Shown: positions 33,881 through 36,939 of the stretch, piece after piece
Position numbering within the stretch: the stretch's first letter is position 1
How the letters are laid out: the number at the start of each line of letters is the position of its first letter
DNA from: Paracoccaceae bacterium
Lineage (GTDB): Bacteria > Pseudomonadota > Alphaproteobacteria > Rhodobacterales > Rhodobacteraceae
Direction of reading: 5' to 3'
Length of the DNA: 36,939 nucleotides
NCBI GenBank assembly: GCA_020832655.1
Contig: JAFIEF010000029.1
Span: 1-36,939 of the forward strand
Position numbers and translations under genes: made by a program
Notes under the pieces: generated by a model
Database searches by the model: none
What the model was told of the DNA's origin: nothing
The model's input: only the letters and a program-made list of their open reading frames with translations

Positions 33881-33957
33881 GCAACCCAAGGCCGGCGCGA
33901 TGTGCAAGCATAGTCGCGTTGGACCCTGTCACACCAAGCTAGAATGGAACTGAAACA

Positions 33958-34338
33958 ATGGCTGATCTGAAAGCACTTGCAGAGCAAATCGTGAACCTCA
34001 CGCTGCTCGAAGCTCAGGAACTGAAAACCATCCTGAAAGACGAATACGGCATCGAACCCGCTGCTGGCGGCGCGGTAATGATGGCTGGCCCTGCTGGCGA
34101 TGCAGGCGCGGCTGCTGCCGAAGAAAAGACCGAATTCGACGTGATCCTGGTCGAAGCCGGCGCCAACAAGATTGCCGTCATCAAGGAAGTGCGCGGCATC
34201 ACCGGCCTGGGCCTGAAAGAGGCCAAGGATCTGGTCGAGGCTGGCGGCAAAGCGGTCAAGGAAGCTGCCCCGAAAGAGGAAGCCGAAGAGATCAAGAAAA
34301 AGCTCGAAGACGCTGGCGCGAAGGTCGAGCTGAAGTAA
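33958..34338 (+). CDS. rplL: 50S ribosomal protein L7/L12
   Basis: A 126-residue flexible stalk protein. The N-terminal dimerisation helix, an Ala/Gly hinge (about 37-55) and the C-terminal factor-binding domain ([21 protein letters not shown]... [12 protein letters not shown]) are all present. It follows rplJ by 77 nt. Two strong hairpins separate it from rpoB. Confidence 0.98.
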   Translation: MADLKALAEQIVNLTLLEAQELKTILKDEYGIEPAAGGAVMMAGPAGDAGAAAAEEKTEFDVILVEAGANKIAVIKEVRGITGLGLKEAKDLVEAGGKAVKEAAPKEEAEEIKKKLEDAGAKVELK

Positions 34339-34376
34339 GGGGCCGGGATGCCTGGCATCTCGTCCATCTGATATTG

Positions 34377-34408
34377 AAACTGGGGCCGGACCTGTTCGGC
34401 CCCAGTTT
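34377..34408 (+). terminator. Hairpin 1 between rplL and rpoB (attenuator-like)
   Basis: A perfect 12-bp stem, AAACTGGGGCCG (34377-34388) with CGGCCCCAGTTT (34397-34408), has an 8-nt loop and ends in TTT. It is placed where rplJL transcripts partly terminate or are cut before rpoBC in other bacteria. Confidence 0.75.
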
Positions 34409-34418
34409 GTCGCTGTTT

Positions 34419-34463
34419 CTGGACAGGGCTTTTGCGGCCCGCAACTGAAAAAGCCCTGTCCAG
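34419..34463 (+). promoter_or_regulatory. Hairpin 2 between rplL and rpoB (long stem)
   Basis: A perfect 15-bp stem, CTGGACAGGGCTTTT (34419-34433) with AAAAGCCCTGTCCAG (34449-34463), has a 15-nt loop. The stem length and lack of a following U-tract suit an RNase III processing site more than a terminator. Confidence 0.65.
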
Positions 34464-34597
34464 GGAAAGTGATCGGCTCGGGAGCGGACCTGTGGGAGGG
34501 TTCGCAGGAATAGAGCCACACCCCGTTTCGCAAGCGGCCGGCGGCTGATGCCCGACAGCCCGCCCGCCCGCGAAGAGCAGGAAAGGTGACGACGCGC

Positions 34598-36939
34598 ATG
34601 GCTCAGTCCTATGTTGGCCAGAAACGTATCCGCAAGATGTTCGGCAAGATCCGCGAAGTGCTGGAGATGCCGAATCTGATCGAAATTCAGAAGAACTCTT
34701 ATGATCTGTTCCTGCGCTCCGGCGATCAGCCGCAGCCGCTGGATGGCGAAGGGATCATGGGCGTGTTCCAGTCGGTCTTTCCGATCAAGGATTTCAACGA
34801 GACCGCGACGCTGGAGTTCGTGAAATACGATCTGGAAAAGGCGAAATACGATATCGATGAGTGCATGCAGCGCGACATGACCTATGCGGCACCGTTGAAG
34901 GTGACGCTGCGGCTGATCGTGTTCGATATCGATGAAGATACCGGCGCGAAATCGGTCAAGGACATCAAGGAACAGGATGTGTTCATGGGTGACATGCCGC
35001 TCATGACGCCGACGGGCACCTTTGTTGTCAACGGCACCGAGCGCGTGGTGGTCAGCCAGATGCACCGCTCGCCCGGTGTGTTCTTCGATCATGACCAGGG
35101 CAAGACGCATTCCTCGGGCAAATTGCTGTTCACCTGCCGCATCATCCCCTATCGCGGGTCGTGGCTGGATTTCGAATTCGATGCCAAGGACATGGTCTTT
35201 GCGCGCATCGACCGCCGCCGCAAGCTGCCGGTCACCACGCTGCTTTATGCGCTGGGCATGGATCAGAACCAGATCATGGATGCCTATTACGACCGCGTCA
35301 GCTTCAAGCTGCAGAAGAACAAGGGCTGGATCACCAAATTCTTCCCCGAGCGTGTGCGCGGCACCCGCCCGACCATCGACCTGATTGACGCGGCCACTGG
35401 CGAGGTGCTGTGCAAGGCGGGCGACAAGATGACCCCGCGCATGGTCAAGAAGCTGATCGATGAAGGCAAGGTCACAGAGCTTCTGGTGCCGTTTGAACAC
35501 ATCGTCGGGCGCTATGTTGCGCAGGACATCATCAATCCCGAGACCGGCGAGGTCTATGTCGAGGCCGGCGATGAACTGACCTGGGAACTCGACAAGGACG
35601 GCGAGGTAAAGGGCGGCACGTTGAAGGTGCTGCTGGACAATGGCATCACCGATGTCGAGGTGCTGGATATCGATGGCGTCAATGTCGGCCCCTATATTCG
35701 CAACACGATGGCCGCCGACAAGAACTGGAATCGCGACACTGCGCTGATGGATATCTATCGCGTGATGCGTCCGGGCGAGCCGCCGACCGTGGACACGGCC
35801 TCGGTGCTGTTTGACCAGCTGTTCTTCGATTCCGAACGCTATGACCTGTCCGCTGTGGGCCGCGTGAAGATGAATATGCGCCTGCAACTGGATGCGCCCG
35901 ACACGCTGCGCACGCTGCGCCCCGACGACATCGTGGCCTGTGTCCGCGGGCTGGTCGAGTTGCGCGACGGCAAGGGCGAGGTCGATGATATCGACCATCT
36001 TGGCAACCGTCGCGTCCGCTCTGTCGGCGAATTGATGGAAAACCAGTATCGTGTGGGCCTTTTGCGGATGGAGCGCGCGATCAAGGAGCGCATGTCCTCG
36101 GTAGAGATCGACACGGTCATGCCGCAGGATCTGATCAACGCCAAGCCTGCGGCGGCTGCGGTGCGTGAATTCTTTGGCTCCAGCCAGCTTTCGCAATTCA
36201 TGGACCAGACCAACCCACTGTCGGAAGTCACCCATAAGCGGCGTCTGTCCGCGCTTGGGCCGGGCGGTCTGACGCGTGAACGCGCGGGCTTCGAGGTGCG
36301 CGACGTGCACCCCACCCATTACGGCCGCATGTGCCCGATTGAAACGCCTGAAGGTCAGAATATCGGTCTGATCAACTCTTTGGCGACCTTCGCGCGGGTG
36401 AACAAATACGGCTTCATCGAGACCCCTTACCGCAAGGTTGTCGATGGCAAGGTCACCGATGAGGTGGTGTATCTCTCGGCCACCGAAGAGCAGCGCCACA
36501 CTGTTGCGCAGGCCAATGCCGTGCTCGATGCCGAGGGGCGTTTCGTCAATGAACTGGTCAGCACCCGCAAGGGCGGTGATTTCATGCTCTCGCCGTCGGA
36601 TTCGGTCGATCTGATCGACGTGTCGCCCAAGCAGCTTGTCTCGGTCGCGGCGTCGTTGATTCCGTTTCTGGAAAATGACGACGCCAACCGCGCGCTGATG
36701 GGGTCGAACATGATGCGGCAGGCGGTGCCGCTGTTGCAGGCCGATGCGCCGCTGGTCGGCACTGGCATGGAAGGCGTTGTGGCCCGCGATTCGGGCGCTG
36801 CGATCATGGCGCGCCGCGCCGGTGTGATCGATCAGGTCGATGCGCAGCGTATCGTTGTGCGCGCGACAGAGATGCTGGAACCGGGCGAGCCGGGGGTGGA
36901 TATCTACCGCCTGCGCAAGTTCAAGCGTTCGAACCAGTC
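34598..36939 (+). CDS. rpoB: DNA-directed RNA polymerase subunit beta (partial, 3' end beyond window)
   Basis: The first 780 codons of the beta subunit; the frame runs off the right edge. [17 protein letters not shown] is the usual alphaproteobacterial start, with AGGAAAGG about 12 nt upstream. The rifampicin cluster [11 protein letters not shown]... is at 527-559, with Asp536, His546 and Ser551 (E. coli 516, 526, 531) all wild type. Transcription from the rplJL region passes two hairpins before entering rpoB. Confidence 0.98.
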   Translation, partial: MAQSYVGQKRIRKMFGKIREVLEMPNLIEIQKNSYDLFLRSGDQPQPLDGEGIMGVFQSVFPIKDFNETATLEFVKYDLEKAKYDIDECMQRDMTYAAPLKVTLRLIVFDIDEDTGAKSVKDIKEQDVFMGDMPLMTPTGTFVVNGTERVVVSQMHRSPGVFFDHDQGKTHSSGKLLFTCRIIPYRGSWLDFEFDAKDMVFARIDRRRKLPVTTLLYALGMDQNQIMDAYYDRVSFKLQKNKGWITKFFPERVRGTRPTIDLIDAATGEVLCKAGDKMTPRMVKKLIDEGKVTELLVPFEHIVGRYVAQDIINPETGEVYVEAGDELTWELDKDGEVKGGTLKVLLDNGITDVEVLDIDGVNVGPYIRNTMAADKNWNRDTALMDIYRVMRPGEPPTVDTASVLFDQLFFDSERYDLSAVGRVKMNMRLQLDAPDTLRTLRPDDIVACVRGLVELRDGKGEVDDIDHLGNRRVRSVGELMENQYRVGLLRMERAIKERMSSVEIDTVMPQDLINAKPAAAAVREFFGSSQLSQFMDQTNPLSEVTHKRRLSALGPGGLTRERAGFEVRDVHPTHYGRMCPIETPEGQNIGLINSLATFARVNKYGFIETPYRKVVDGKVTDEVVYLSATEEQRHTVAQANAVLDAEGRFVNELVSTRKGGDFMLSPSDSVDLIDVSPKQLVSVAASLIPFLENDDANRALMGSNMMRQAVPLLQADAPLVGTGMEGVVARDSGAAIMARRAGVIDQVDAQRIVVRATEMLEPGEPGVDIYRLRKFKRSNQ

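Noticed and set aside
34292-36499. 735-codon open frame antisense to rpoB
   Set aside because: It mirrors rpoB codon structure in a GC-rich genome, has no family resemblance and is a shadow frame.
1-36939. CRISPR arrays, insertion sequences, phage or toxin-antitoxin modules
   Set aside because: No spaced direct repeats, transposase motifs, integrase or paired small toxin/antitoxin genes were seen on either strand.

Overview
The window is a GC-rich stretch of chromosome from an alphaproteobacterium, most likely a member of the Rhodobacterales (Rhodobacter/Paracoccus relatives). The main reasons are the block hemN - fnrL - usp - ccoNOQP - ccoGHIS with FNR-type boxes, a DUF2497/PopZ-like protein, a plant-type glutamate-cysteine ligase and a Rhodobacter-like L10/L7-L12/RpoB block. 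Almost all of it is housekeeping or respiratory. I see no tRNA or rRNA gene, insertion sequence, prophage, CRISPR array or plasmid module.

Layout. (1) 1-5347: a G/C-homopolymer patch, a type II P-type cation ATPase (-), a divergent LuxR-type regulator (+), a DUF2497/PopZ-like protein (+) and a YcgN-type cysteine-cluster protein (-). (2) 5448-9869, all +: tadA, a CREST/ceramidase-like membrane hydrolase, gatC-gatA, an Excalibur-type lipoprotein and an N-acetylmuramoyl-L-alanine amidase; several neighbours overlap by 4 nt. (3) 9870-13984: a second G/C-homopolymer patch, then fabB-fabI (-), a YaiI-family protein (+) and hemN (-). (4) 13985-24970: the microaerobic respiration island. It holds fnrL, an unidentified membrane-anchored protein, a universal stress protein, ccoNOQP (cbb3 oxidase) and ccoGHIS (assembly and copper supply). 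Four FNR/FnrL boxes fit the TTGAT-N4-ATCAA pattern: one between hemN and fnrL, one between usp and ccoN, and two upstream of ccoG. (5) 24980-29626, all -: an LpxL-like acyltransferase, gshA, and a translationally coupled trio rsmE - small membrane protein - capsule-type protein. (6) 29639-33066, all +: ubiA, a BON-like/OmpA-domain protein and a TM/coiled-coil protein. (7) 33067-36939: a structured rplJ leader, rplJ, rplL, two strong hairpins and the first 780 codons of rpoB, which runs off the right edge.

How the parts fit: FnrL senses oxygen through a 4Fe-4S cluster and probably switches hemN (anaerobic haem synthesis), the usp gene, the oxidase operon and its assembly operon. UbiA (ubiquinone) supplies the quinone pool feeding respiration. 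gatCA, tadA, rplJL and rpoB serve translation and transcription.

No convincing undescribed system was found. The items most worth a second look are the near-leaderless geometry of hemN and the FNR box abutting fnrL, the unidentified gene at 15060, the lipoprotein/amidase coupled pair, the double hairpin before rpoB, substitutions in FabI and in the P-type ATPase, and the G/C homopolymer patches, which may be assembly artefacts.
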